Counted from the stretch's first letter, positions 1 to 9,248 are shown. The stretch is DNA of 64,000 nucleotides from DASTFY01 sp963829955 (GCA_963829955.1 CAWHKS010000025.1:75696-139695); one strand, 5' to 3'. The notes: generated from the sequence alone by a model not told the origin. Numbers and translations are program-made.

Positions 1-1
1 G

Positions 2-1063
2 TACATGGCCAAGTGGATCCAGTCCTACCGCGACCTACCCCTGCTGTGGAACGTGTGGGGGAACGTGGTGCGCTGGGAGCTGCGTCCCCGCTTGTTCCTG
101 CGGACCAGCGAGTTCCTCTGGCAGGAGGGGCACACCGCGCACGCCACCTACGAGGACGCGGCGGCCTACGCCGAGCGCATCCTGCACGAGGTCTACGCCG
201 ACTTCATGGTCAACGTGCTGGCGATCCCGATCGTCAAGGGCCGCAAGACCACCCGGGAGCGTTTCCCGGGAGCCATCAACACCATGACCTGCGAGGCCAT
301 GATCCGCGACGGCAAGGCCCTCCAGATGGCCACCAGCCATGAGCTGGGCCAGAACTTCGCCCGGGCCTTCGAGATCCAGCACCTCGACGCCGGCGGCCAG
401 CAGCAGCTCTGCTGGACCACCTCGTGGGGCTCGTCGACCCGCATGGTCGGCGGGCTGATCATGTGCCACGGGGACGATGCCGGCCTGCGGGTGCCTCCCC
501 GTCTGGCCCCGACGCAGGTCGTCGTGGTGCTCGTGAAGGACGAAGACGGAGCCGGCGCCGCCGCGGAAGCCTTGGTGAAGGAGCTCGACGCTGCCGGAGT
601 GCGGGTCGAGCTCGACGCCCGGGTGGACGTCAGCTTCGGCCGGCGCTCCGTGGACTGGGAGCTGAAGGGGGTCCCGGTCCGCCTCGAGGTCGGCCCGCGA
701 GACCTGGCCGAGGGCGTCATCACCGTGGTCCGGCGTGACCTGGGGACGAAGGAGTCCGTGCCACTCGGCTCGGTCGCTCTCGACGCTCCAGCCCTCCTGG
801 AGTCCATCCAGACCGACATGCTGGCGGCGGCGACCGCCGCGCGGGACGCCCGGACCCACGAAGTGGCCAGCGCCGACGCGGCCGTGGAGGCGTCGGCCGA
901 CGGGTGGGCGATCATGGATTGGGACGCCCTGCGGGCCTCCGACGGCGAGGCCAAGCTGCGCGAACAGGGCATCACCGTGCGCTGCCTGGTGGCTGGGGAC
1001 GGCTCGCTACCGGCCAGCGAGGACGCCCCGGGCAACGTCGCCTACCTCGGTCGGGCCTACTAG
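2..1063 (+). CDS. proS: Prolyl-tRNA synthetase, C-terminal part (truncated by window edge)
   Basis: Cytoplasmic enzyme that charges tRNA-Pro with proline. The visible 353 codons hold the end of the class II catalytic core (TWGSSTRMVGGLIMCHGD region, roughly residues 138-160 of the fragment) followed by the anticodon-binding domain starting near RVPPRLAPTQVVVVLV. The protein ends in Gly-Arg-Ala-Tyr; a C-terminal tyrosine is typical of the archaeal/eukaryal-type (type 3) ProRS rather than the long bacterial form with an editing insertion. The reading frame is open to the first bases of the window, so the true start lies upstream. It sits in front of the rimP-nusA-infB operon, a common actinobacterial order. 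Confidence 0.93.
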   Translation, partial: YMAKWIQSYRDLPLLWNVWGNVVRWELRPRLFLRTSEFLWQEGHTAHATYEDAAAYAERILHEVYADFMVNVLAIPIVKGRKTTRERFPGAINTMTCEAMIRDGKALQMATSHELGQNFARAFEIQHLDAGGQQQLCWTTSWGSSTRMVGGLIMCHGDDAGLRVPPRLAPTQVVVVLVKDEDGAGAAAEALVKELDAAGVRVELDARVDVSFGRRSVDWELKGVPVRLEVGPRDLAEGVITVVRRDLGTKESVPLGSVALDAPALLESIQTDMLAAATAARDARTHEVASADAAVEASADGWAIMDWDALRASDGEAKLREQGITVRCLVAGDGSLPASEDAPGNVAYLGRAY

Positions 1064-1159
1064 CCGGTCCAGAGCACCCCACCGGCAGCGGAGCTTCCGG
1101 CGGGGAACCCCGCCAGTCCCAGGGACGCGGTCAGAACGTCTCAAGGTTCGGACCCGAGC

Positions 1160-1171
1160 GGAGGCTAGACT
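1160..1171 (+). promoter_or_regulatory. Candidate promoter -10 (TAGACT) upstream of rimP
   Basis: The 187-base gap after proS contains GCTAGACTCG, with a TAGACT -10-like hexamer at 1166-1171. A start near 1178 would give a leader of about 70 bases carrying the hairpin at 1198-1226. I see no convincing -35 element, so this rests on position and the -10 alone. Confidence 0.3.
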
Positions 1172-1197
1172 CGTTCGGTCCTTAGTCGTCTATGGCG

Positions 1198-1228
1198 AAG
1201 GCGTGGGCGGTTTCCGTCCACGCCTTTT
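1198..1228 (+). terminator. Intrinsic-terminator-like hairpin / attenuator in the rimP leader
   Basis: AAGGCGTGGGCGG, then TTT, then CCGTCCACGCCTT form a 13-bp stem with one G-U pair and a three-base loop, followed by a run of T (1225-1228). It lies between proS and the rimP ribosome-binding site (AAGGAGG, 1234-1240). It could end proS transcription or act as an attenuator or antitermination point for the rimP-nusA-infB operon. The fold is seen; its function is inferred. Confidence 0.6.
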
Positions 1229-1250
1229 GTGTGAAGGAGGTGCCGTCCAG

Positions 1251-1772
1251 GTGAGCGTGTCGGACCGGGTCCGGGACCTCGTCGCGCCCATCTGCACGGA
1301 CCTCGGGCTCGAGCTCTACGACGTCGAGCACACCGGCGGCAAGGTCCGCGTGACGGTGGAGCGGCCCGGCGGTGTGGACCTGGAGGCACTGTCGATCGCT
1401 ACCCGGCTGATCTCGCGTGAGCTCGACGAGCGCGACCCTGTGCCGGGCCGGTACCAGCTCGAAGTGTCGAGCCCGGGCCTGGAGCGCTCGCTGCGCCTGC
1501 CCGCGCACTTCCAGCGGGCCGTCGGCTCCACCGTCAGCATCCGCCTGCACCCCGGCGCCGGTGAAGAGCGCCGGCTGGCGGGAACGCTGACCGACGCCGA
1601 CGACGAGGGGATCACCGTCCAGGTCGAAGGCACCGGCGCGGTGCAGGTGCCCTACGGCGACATCGAGCGCGCCCGCACCACCTTCGCCTGGGGTGGCCAG
1701 CCCAAGCCGGGCAAGCGGCCCGCCGCCCAGCACACCCCCGCTCGCCGCGAATCCGCAAAGGAACAAGCATGA
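1251..1772 (+). CDS. rimP: Ribosome maturation factor RimP
   Basis: Small cytoplasmic factor needed for 30S subunit maturation. The 173-residue product shows the RimP N-terminal alpha/beta domain (VRDLVAPICTDLGLELYDVE, near residues 6-25; then VEVSSPGLERSLR-like segment near residues 76-88) and the C-terminal SH3-like domain (YGDIERARTTF). The GTG start at 1251 is chosen because a strong AAGGAGG ends 10 bases upstream and the family motif begins right after; the open frame further upstream is an antisense-like extension through proS. It overlaps nusA by four bases (ATGA), so the two are translationally coupled. Confidence 0.95.
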   Translation: MSVSDRVRDLVAPICTDLGLELYDVEHTGGKVRVTVERPGGVDLEALSIATRLISRELDERDPVPGRYQLEVSSPGLERSLRLPAHFQRAVGSTVSIRLHPGAGEERRLAGTLTDADDEGITVQVEGTGAVQVPYGDIERARTTFAWGGQPKPGKRPAAQHTPARRESAKEQA

Positions 1773-3232
1773 GCATGAGCAACATCGACATGGTCGACGC
1801 CGTCAGGATGCTGGCCGCCGATCGCGGGATCCCGGTGGACACCCTGCTCCAGGTCCTCGCCGATGCCCTGGTCACGGCGTACAAGCGCCGTCCCGACGCC
1901 GCCGACGAGGCCGAGGTTCAGATCGACGCCGAGACCATGGACATCCGGATCTTCGCCTACGACATCGACGAGGTCGGCGACCTGGTCAACCGGCGCGACG
2001 ACACGCCCGACGACATGGGCCGCATCGCCGCCCAGACCTTCCGCCAGGTCCTGTCCCAGCGCATCCGCGAGGTCGAGCGGGACCGCAAGTTCGAGGAGTA
2101 CGCCAACCGCGAGGGCGACATCGTCACCGGGATCGTGCAGCAGCTTGACAACCGCTACACGCTGCTGGACCTGGGCAAGGTCGAGGCGCTCCTGCCCCAG
2201 GCCGAGCAGGTGCCCTACGAGCGTCCGGAGCCCGGCGCCCGCCTGAAGGCGTACATCGTCGAGGTCCGCCGCACGCCCAAGGGCCCGCAGATCGTGGTCT
2301 CTCGCACCCACCCCGGCCTCATCAAGCGCCTGTTCGAGCTCGAGGTGCCCGAGATCGGCGACGGTGTCGTCGAGATCAAGGCCTGCGCCCGCGAGCCCGG
2401 CCACCGCACGAAGATGGCCGTCCTGTCCAACGACCACAACGTGGACCCCGTCGGCGCCTGCGTCGGCGCACGCGGCGCGCGGGTGCGGATGGTCGTGACC
2501 GAGCTGCGGGGCGAGAAGATCGACATCGTCCCCTTCAGCGAGGACCAGGCCGACTTCGTGGCCAAGGCGCTGTCGCCGGCCAAAGTGAAGGAGGTCCGGA
2601 TCCACGAGGACACCGGCATCGCCGAGGTCATCGTGCCCGACTTCCAGCTCTCCCTGGCCATCGGCCGGGAGGGCCAGAACGCCCGGCTGGCCGCCCGGCT
2701 GACCGGTTGGCGCGTCGACATCAAGAGCGAGACGCAGCGGGCCGAGGAGGATGCCGGCATCTTCCGCTCGGACGAGCGCTACGAGCGCGAGGAAGGCGTC
2801 GAGTACGCCGAGGGCGAATGGGTGCCGAACGCCGAGTCGGGCGAGCTGGAGTGGCACGCCGCCGACGGCACCGTCGTCAGTGCGCAGGAGTGGGCCGCCG
2901 GCGGCGAGGCCGAAGGGACCGAGGCGCCCGAAGGGGCCGAGTCGGCCGAAGGTGGCGAGGGGCCCGAGTCGGCCGGATCCGCCGAGTCCGCCGACGGCGA
3001 GGCCCAGGTCACGACGGACGAGGTCACGAGGAACGAGGGCGCGACCGACGAGGTGCCAACGGGCGAGGTAGAGGCCAGCCCGACCGACGCCACGCCCGAG
3101 GAGGCCAGTGGCGCCTCCGAGGAGGCGGCCGAGGCGGCGCTGGACGAGGAGGCGGCCATCGAGGCCGATCTCGACCCGATCCAGGACGCGGCCGACGCCG
3201 AAGCGGCCCAGCGGACCGACGAGCAGGAGTAG
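1769..3232 (+). CDS. nusA: Transcription termination/antitermination protein NusA with acidic C-terminal tail
   Basis: RNA polymerase-associated factor for pausing, termination and antitermination. Order of domains: NusA N-terminal domain (about 1-105), S1 domain (EGDIVTGIVQQLDNRYTLLD, near 114), KH1 (GACVGARGARVRMV, near 228) and KH2 (AIGREGQNARLAARL, near 297). From about residue 330 the protein becomes a roughly 150-residue Glu/Ala/Asp-rich low-complexity tail, longer than in typical actinobacterial NusA and without visible AR1/AR2 repeats. Start at ATG 1769 overlaps rimP; a second ATG two codons later is equally possible. Fourth-position partner of rimP, ylxR and infB in the classical operon. 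Confidence 0.95.
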   Translation: MSMSNIDMVDAVRMLAADRGIPVDTLLQVLADALVTAYKRRPDAADEAEVQIDAETMDIRIFAYDIDEVGDLVNRRDDTPDDMGRIAAQTFRQVLSQRIREVERDRKFEEYANREGDIVTGIVQQLDNRYTLLDLGKVEALLPQAEQVPYERPEPGARLKAYIVEVRRTPKGPQIVVSRTHPGLIKRLFELEVPEIGDGVVEIKACAREPGHRTKMAVLSNDHNVDPVGACVGARGARVRMVVTELRGEKIDIVPFSEDQADFVAKALSPAKVKEVRIHEDTGIAEVIVPDFQLSLAIGREGQNARLAARLTGWRVDIKSETQRAEEDAGIFRSDERYEREEGVEYAEGEWVPNAESGELEWHAADGTVVSAQEWAAGGEAEGTEAPEGAESAEGGEGPESAGSAESADGEAQVTTDEVTRNEGATDEVPTGEVEASPTDATPEEASGASEEAAEAALDEEAAIEADLDPIQDAADAEAAQRTDEQE

Positions 3233-3244
3233 GCGACGACAGCC

Positions 3245-3586
3245 ATCAGCCCTGGCGGCGAGCGGCCCGAACCGCTCCGCACGTGTGTGGGGTGCCGCCG
3301 GCGGGCCCCACAATCCGCGCTGGTCCGGTTGGCACTCGGCCCCGACCACGGCATCCTGGTTAGCCGAACGGCTCCCGGGCGGGGCGCGTGGCTCTGCAGA
3401 GGGTCGCTCACCTGCCTGGAGCGAGCGGTGAAGCGTGATGCGTTTCGCCGGGCGTTCCGCCGCTCGGTGACGTCCAACTCGATCGCAACCCTGCGGGACA
3501 CGTTGGTGAGATCCCCGCAGAACATGGAAGAATCGTCGACCGCCGGGTTGTCGCCCGGGGTCGGAGATCGACAAGGGAAAGGTTGA
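3245..3586 (+). CDS. ylxR: YlxR family RNA-binding protein, no canonical start codon
   Basis: Small basic protein of the YlxR family (DUF448), encoded between nusA and infB in most bacteria. The signature RTCVGCRRRAPQSALVRL and the later GRGAWLC segment are plain. Oddity: in this frame there is no ATG, GTG, TTG or CTG between the nusA stop (3230-3232) and the signature; the first GTG (3287) would cut into the motif. The earliest plausible start is ATC at 3245, giving a product beginning with Ile/Met-Ser-Pro-Gly-Gly. Alternatives are an uncorrected sequence error near 3235-3280 or coupling/readthrough from nusA, which is in the same frame. Function is certain at family level, start is not. Confidence 0.8.
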   Translation: MSPGGERPEPLRTCVGCRRRAPQSALVRLALGPDHGILVSRTAPGRGAWLCRGSLTCLERAVKRDAFRRAFRRSVTSNSIATLRDTLVRSPQNMEESSTAGLSPGVGDRQGKG

Positions 3587-3594
3587 CCGCGTCC

Positions 3595-6584
3595 GTGCCG
3601 AAGAAAGTCAGGGTCCACGAGCTCGCTAAAGAGCTCGGCCTCACCAACAAAGAGGCCCTCGACCTCTGCATCGCCCTGGGCATCGACGCGAAGTCCCATT
3701 CCTCCAGCATCGAGGACACGCAGGGGGACCGGGTACGCCGGCGCGCGCACAAGGACGGCCTGGTCCGGGAGCACCAGCCCGAGGAGCCGGCCCCCGTCAA
3801 GCGCACGACCAAGAAGGCGGCCGCCACCACGAAGAAGGCCGCCGCAGCGGCCGAGCCGCCGGCCGAGGGGGGCGGCGTCGCCGTCGTCGTCGAGGACGCC
3901 CCTCTGACCCGGGCCGAGCCGGAGCCCGAAGTCGTGCCCACCGTGCCCGCCCCCTCCGCGCCGGTCGAGAGGGCCCCGGTCACCCGGGCGCCCGAGGTGG
4001 CAGCCGCCGCCCCGACCGGGACCGTCGCGCCGGTGGTGGAGCCCGAGGTTCAGGCCGTGCCTGCGGCCCGTCCGGCGCCCGCCCCTGAGGCCGAGGCGCC
4101 CCCAGTCCCGCACGCCGCTCCCGCCCCGGTCGAGCAGCCTGCCGCCGCTGCCGCCGCACCCGAGGCCGAGACCGTGGTCGAGCGGCCCGCCGAGGACGGC
4201 GAGCACCGCATCATCTCCAGCCGTCAGGCCGTGGAGCCCGAGCGTCCCATCGCCCGGCGACCGGAAGGTCCCCCGCCGGGCGCCGCCAGCCGCGCCCCTG
4301 CGCCCGCGCCTGCGGCGCGGCCCGCCGCGCCGGCCCGGCCCGCCACTCCCGGCGCCCGTCCCGTCCCCCGCCCGCGGGGCGTCCCCTGTCGGCCAGCGGC
4401 AAGCCCATCCCGCCGCCGCCGGGTCGGCTGATCTCGGAGACCGGTCGTCCGATCCCGCCCCCGCCGGGCGGACCCCGATCCTCCCCACCCGCGGGTCGCA
4501 CCGGTGGCCCTGGCGGCCGCACCGGTGGTCCGGGCGCGCGCCCGGGCGGGCCCGGCTCCCGGCCGGGCGGTCCTCCCGGCGGTCGCGTCGGCGGGCCCAG
4601 CCTCGGTCCCCGCACCGGTGGCCCCGGTGGTCGCCCCGGTGGTCCTGGAGGCCCCGGTGGTCCCGGTGGCCGTCCCGGCGGTCCCGGTGGGGGCGGCCGG
4701 CGTCCGCCGCAGCGCAAGCGGGGAGGTCGCCGGCGCCGCAATCGTGAGGAGCTGCAGCCTCAGCAGCTGCTGGCCAGCTACTCGCCCAACAACGCGCCCG
4801 TGCCCGAGGGCACGATCGTCGTCGAGCGGGGCTCGTCGGCCCAGGAGTTCGCGCCCAAGCTGAACCGGACGGCGGCGGACGTCGTGCGCTTCCTGCTGCA
4901 GCAGGGCGAGATGATCACCGCGACCATGGCGCTGACCGACGAGCAGATGGAGCTGTTCGCCCTCGAGGTCAACGCCGAGCTGCTGCTGGTCGAGCCCGGC
5001 CAGCAGGAGGAGATGGAGCTCCAGGCTCTCTTCAACGACGACGATGACGACGACGAGGAGGCCCAGCGCGGGCGTCCCCCGGTCATCACCGTGATGGGCC
5101 ATGTCGACCACGGCAAGACGACGCTGCTCGACAAGATCCGCTCCGCGAACGTCGTGGCCGGCGAGGCGGGCGGCATCACGCAGCACATCGGCGCCTACCA
5201 GGTGGACCGGGCCGGTCACGAGATCACGTTCATCGACACGCCCGGTCACGCTGCCTTCACCAAGATGCGAGCGCGAGGTGCTCAGGTCACGGACATCGTG
5301 GTCCTGATGGTGGCCGCCGACGACGGCGTCATGCCCCAGACCGTCGAGGCCATCAACCACGCCAACGCGGCCGAGGTGCCGATCGTCGTCGCTGTCAACA
5401 AGATCGACAAGGAGAACGCCGACCCGCAGCGGGTCCTGACCCAGCTGGCCGAGCAGGGTCTGGTGCCCGAGTCCTGGGGTGGCGACACCATCACGGTCGA
5501 GATGTCGGCGCAGCAGAACCTCGGTGTCGACGACCTCCTCGACCAGTTGCTCGTCGTGGCCGAGCTCGAGGAGCTCACGGCCAACCCCACCGGCCGCGCC
5601 AAGGGCGTCGTGCTCGAAGCCAACCTGGACGTCGGTCGCGGCCCCGTCGCCACGATCCTCGTCGACAAGGGCACGCTCAAGCCCGGTGACCCGATCGTGG
5701 CCGGCGCTGCCTGGGGTCGGGTGCGGGCGCTGCTCGACGACAAGGGCGCCCAGATCAAGGAGGCCGGTCCGTCGACGCCGGTGCAGGTGCTCGGTCTTTC
5801 GTCGGTGCCCAACGCCGGCGACGAGTTCCGGGCCGCGCCCGACGAGAAGACGGCCCGCACCGTGGCCGAGGCCCGCGAGCAGCGGGCTCGGGTCAAGAAC
5901 CAGCGGGCCGACGCCCGGGTCCAGAAGGGCGTCAAGCTCGAGGACATCTTCACCCAGATCCAGAAGGGTGAGACGGCCACGCTGAACCTGGTGCTCAAGG
6001 CCGATGTGCAGGGCTCGCTGGAGGCGCTCACCGAGAGCCTCCGCAAGCTTGAGCGGGATGACGTCCGGCCGGTGTTCGTGCATCGCGCCGTCGGCGGTAT
6101 CTCCGAGAACGACATCACGCTGGCCGCCACGACCAACGCCACCATCATCGGCTTCAACGTCCGGCCGGATCGCAAAGCCCGTGAGCTGGCCGAGGCCGAG
6201 AACGTCGAGATCCGGACCTACGAGATCATTTACCAGATCATCGAGGACATCGAGCGGGCGATGGTCGGTCTGCTCGCACCGGAGTTCGAGGAGGTCGTCA
6301 CCGGCGAGGCCGAGGTGCGGGAGATCTTCCGGGTTCCCCGGGTCGGTGCCATCGCCGGTTGCTTCGTGCGGTCGGGGGTCATCACCCGCGGCAGCAAGGT
6401 GCGCTTCCTGCGGGACGGCGTCATCATCTGGAAGGGCTCGATCACGTCGCTCCGCCGGTTCAAGGACGACGTCCGCGAGGTCCACGACGGCTTCGAGTGC
6501 GGCATCGGCCTGTCCGACTTCCAGGATCTGAAGCAGGGTGACCTCATCGAGACCTTCGAGGAGCGTGAAATAGCGAGGACCTAG
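3595..6584 (+). CDS. infB: Translation initiation factor IF-2, apparent frameshift near 4365-4370
   Basis: GTPase that places initiator tRNA on the 30S subunit. N-terminal IF2_N ([20 protein letters not shown]), a Pro/Ala-rich linker, an Arg/Gly/Pro repeat region, a second IF2_N ([17 protein letters not shown]), then the G domain with [13 protein letters not shown] and NKID, and domains II-IV to [14 protein letters not shown]. The frame breaks in a CCCCC run at 4365-4369: one more C restores Val-Pro-Pro-Pro-Ala-Gly-Arg-Pro-Leu and joins both halves into about 996 residues. Since IF-2 is essential, a homopolymer sequencing error is the likely cause. GTG at 3595 is preferred over TTG 3583 because AGGGAAAGG (3574-3582) then has proper spacing. 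Confidence 0.93.
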
Positions 6585-6706
6585 TCACCCGTCGGCCGAT
6601 CCGGCTCGGCCGGTCGGTCGACCGAAGATTGGGCGGCCGAAGGCCGACAAGCGAACTCGCAGGAACGGAGTGAGCGAAGCGAACGAGTGACTGCGAAACT
6701 CGCCTC

Positions 6707-6991
6707 GTGTTCGTGCTGGCCTACGAAGTCGAGCTGCACGTGGGCTCATCGCAGTCGTTGAAGGACAAGCGCCAGGTGGTCAAAGGTCTGCTGGACGGCT
6801 CCCGGCGGCGTTTCGGCGTCTCGGCGGCCGAGATCGGCTTCCAGGATCAGTGGCAGCGGGCCCTGCTGGGGTTCGCCGTCGTGGCGTCGACGGAGGGCCT
6901 CGCCATCGAGATCATGGACAAGGTGGACCGCTTCGTGTGGTCCCATCCCGAGCTGGACGTGGTGCGGACCGACAGGAGGTGGTTGGAATGA
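6707..6991 (+). CDS. DUF503 (YlxP-like) protein
   Basis: A 94-residue protein of the DUF503/YlxP family, commonly found between infB and rbfA. Family features seen: LHVGSSQSLKDKRQVVKGLLDGSRRRFGVSAAEI and the closing VVRTDRRWLE. The GTG at 6707 is the natural start. The 122-base gap behind infB contains a GC-rich imperfect inverted repeat and a GAGCGAAGCGAACGAG stretch, but no clear terminator. The stop overlaps the rbfA start by four bases (ATGA), so it is translated together with rbfA. Biochemical role is not established; location suggests ribosome biogenesis. Confidence 0.88.
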   Translation: MFVLAYEVELHVGSSQSLKDKRQVVKGLLDGSRRRFGVSAAEIGFQDQWQRALLGFAVVASTEGLAIEIMDKVDRFVWSHPELDVVRTDRRWLE

Positions 6992-7422
6992 GCAAGGCGA
7001 ACCGTTCCCGCCCGGCGCCGTCTCCCAGGAGCAGGTCGGGCAAGGGCCCCCGGACCGTGCGCCTGGGGGAGCTGCTGCGCGAGGTGGTGGCCGAGGAGTT
7101 GGAGCGCATCGACGATCCCCGCCTGGAGCTCGTGAGCATCACGTCGGTCGACGTCGACGCCGATCTCAACCGGGCCATCGTGCGCTACGACTCCGTGGCC
7201 GGTGAGGCCGGCGACGCGGAGATCCTGGAGGCGTTCGCCGCCCGCCGGGTGCGGCTGCAGGCCGCGGTCGGTCGCCAGATCCACGCCCGCAAGACGCCCG
7301 TCCTGCAGTTCCGCCCCGACGAGGTCATCCGCCAGGCCGAGCGCATCGAGCAGATCCTGCGGCAGGAGCGGCGGGAGGCGGCGGCAATCGATCCCGACGG
7401 GGACGACGCTGGCCCGGCGTAG
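6988..7422 (+). CDS. rbfA: Ribosome-binding factor A
   Basis: Factor that binds free 30S subunits and assists 16S rRNA 5'-end maturation. 144 residues; the RbfA fold is shown by VRLGELLREVVAEELERIDDPRLELVSITSVDVDADL and by the terminal helix with FRPDEVIRQAERIEQIL. ATG 6988 overlaps the DUF503 stop and is preceded by AGGAGG at 6974-6979, so the start is well supported. The 3' end overlaps the probable truB start by 14 bases. Confidence 0.94.
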   Translation: MSKANRSRPAPSPRSRSGKGPRTVRLGELLREVVAEELERIDDPRLELVSITSVDVDADLNRAIVRYDSVAGEAGDAEILEAFAARRVRLQAAVGRQIHARKTPVLQFRPDEVIRQAERIEQILRQERREAAAIDPDGDDAGPA

Positions 7423-8292
7423 ACCGCCCGTCGTCCACGGACTGGTCGTCGTCGACAAGCCCGCCGGGGTCACCAGCCACGACGTGGTGGCGATGCTCCG
7501 CCGCCGGTTCGGCGAGCGACGCGTCGGCCACTCGGGCACGCTGGACCCGGGCGCCACGGGTCTGCTCCTGGTCGGCGTCGGTTCCCTCACCAGGGCGCTG
7601 CGGTTCCTCACCGATCTCCCGAAGACCTACACGGGCGAGGTCGTGCTCGGGGTGGAGACCAGCACGCTCGACGCCGACGGGGAGGTCGTGGCCCGCCACG
7701 ACATGGCCGGTGTGCGTCCCGACGACGTCCGGGCCGCCGTCGACGAGCACCTGACCGGTCCGATCCAACAGGTGCCGCCGATGGTGTCCGCCCTCAAGGT
7801 GGGCGGACGGCGTCTCCACGAGCTGGCCCGAGAGGGCGTCGAGGTGGAGCGGCAACCCCGGCCGGTCCTTGTCCACCGATTCGATATCGAATCGGTGGAG
7901 GGTGACCCCCTGGTGTACCGCATCGAGGTGGAGTGCTCGTCGGGGACCTACATCCGGTCGCTGGCGGCCGACCTCGGGCACCTGCTCGGCGGTGGCGCCC
8001 ACCTGCGCAACCTGCGGCGCACTGCGATCGGCTCGTTCACCGAGGCCGACGCCGAGCCGCCCGAGGTCGCTCCGCTCCGCCCACCGGCCGAGGCGCTGCG
8101 CGACTACACCGCGCCGAGGTGGATTCGGCGACCGCCGGCCTGGTCGCCCACGGGCGGGTGCTCCCCGCGTTCGCCGGACCGGCGCCGTGGGCGGTCATCG
8201 GCCCGGACGGCGACCTGCTCGCCGTGTACGAGCCCCACGGTCCCGACGGCGGGTCGGCCAAGCCCTCGGTCGTGCTGGTGACGAACGGATAG
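7409..8292 (+). CDS. truB: tRNA pseudouridine(55) synthase TruB, apparent frameshift near 8112
   Basis: Makes pseudouridine 55 in the T-arm of tRNAs. Family core: GLVVVDKPAGVTSHDVV, catalytic-Asp motif GHSGTLDPGATGLLLVGVG, then KTYTGEVVLG and SSGTYIRSLAADLG. Near 8112 the frame is lost within ACACCGCGCCGAG; adding one base gives Asp-Tyr-Thr-Ala-Ala-Glu-Val-Asp and continues into a natural TruB C-terminus ending at 8292 (VVLVTNG). The uninterrupted frame would instead run into an Arg/Pro-rich antisense-like tail. The start is also unusual: the only start-like codon before the motif is CTG 7409, inside rbfA. Either the CTG is used or a second small error hides the true start. Confidence 0.9.
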
Positions 8293-8303
8293 CGTGCCCG
8301 CCC

Positions 8304-9248
8304 GTGCAGGTCATCAGCGACCTCAGCGTGCCGCCCTGGCCCGGCGTGCGTTCGGTCATCACCATCGGCGCGTTCGACGGTGTCCACGTGGGCCATGCCG
8401 CCGTCGTCGCGCAGGTCCGCGCCTTGGCGGCGGAGGCCGGCGCCCGCAGCGTCGTCGTCACCTTCGACCGGCACCCGGCCAGCGTGGTACGCCCTGAGTC
8501 GGCGCCGCGGCTGCTCACCGACCTGCCCACCAAGCTGGAGCTCTTGGCCGAGACCGGCCTTGATGCCACGGTCGTGCTGAGGTTCGACGAGGCCCGGTCC
8601 CAGGAGTCGGCCCGTGACTTCGTGCAGGAGATCCTGGTCGACGCGCTGGCCACCCGGACCGTCGTCATCGGCGAGGACTTCCACTTCGGGCGCCACCGGG
8701 AGGGCAACGTCGCGCTGCTCCGCCAGCTCGGACCGGCCCTCGACTTCGAGGTGCAGCCCGTGGCGCTGGTCGAGCGGCCGGATGGCGTCGACGAGCCGGT
8801 CAGCTCTACGGCCATCCGCCGCGCCCTGGCTGGCGGCGAGGTCGACGTGGCAGCGCGGTTGCTCGGCCATCTCTACGAGGCGCGGGGGCCTGTCGTCACC
8901 GGCGACATGCGAGGTCGCCTGCTCGGCTTCCCCACCGCGAACGTCGAGGTGCCGAACGCCATGTGCCACCCGGCCGACGGCGTGTACGCCGGCTGGTACG
9001 TCCGCCCGGACGGTTCCGTCCACCCGTGCGCCATCAACCTGGGCCGGCGACCGACCTTCTACGAGCACGCCGACCACTCGCTGCTGGAGGCGCACCTGCT
9101 CGACTTCTCGGGCGACCTCTACGGCGAGCCGGCCCGCGTGCGCTTCCAGTCGTTCCTGCGCAGCGAGCGCAAGTTCGACGGCATCGACGCCCTCATCGCT
9201 CAGCTCAAGCACGACATCGAGTCGACCCGCCGCGTGCTCGGCGCCTGA
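8304..9248 (+). CDS. ribF: Bifunctional riboflavin kinase / FAD synthetase
   Basis: Converts riboflavin to FMN and FMN to FAD. The 314-residue protein has the FAD-synthetase nucleotidyltransferase motif (GAFDGVHVGHAAVV, near residue 21) and a C-terminal riboflavin kinase domain (MRGRLLGFPTANVEV near residue 203; INLGRRPTF near 244). GTG 8304 lies 11 bases after the truB stop and directly before the conserved region. It is the last gene of the translation operon here; the next genes are on the opposite strand. Confidence 0.93.
   Translation: MQVISDLSVPPWPGVRSVITIGAFDGVHVGHAAVVAQVRALAAEAGARSVVVTFDRHPASVVRPESAPRLLTDLPTKLELLAETGLDATVVLRFDEARSQESARDFVQEILVDALATRTVVIGEDFHFGRHREGNVALLRQLGPALDFEVQPVALVERPDGVDEPVSSTAIRRALAGGEVDVAARLLGHLYEARGPVVTGDMRGRLLGFPTANVEVPNAMCHPADGVYAGWYVRPDGSVHPCAINLGRRPTFYEHADHSLLEAHLLDFSGDLYGEPARVRFQSFLRSERKFDGIDALIAQLKHDIESTRRVLGA

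Noticed and set aside
4361..4375. Programmed ribosomal frameshift in infB
   Set aside because: A homopolymer C error fits better, as many other genes in the window show similar single-base breaks and no slippery A/U heptamer or stimulator is present.
1652..6485. Very long minus-strand open frames opposite nusA and infB
   Set aside because: They are Leu/Gly/Arg/Asp-rich mirror frames of strongly coding, high-GC genes, with no recognisable domain or ribosome-binding site.
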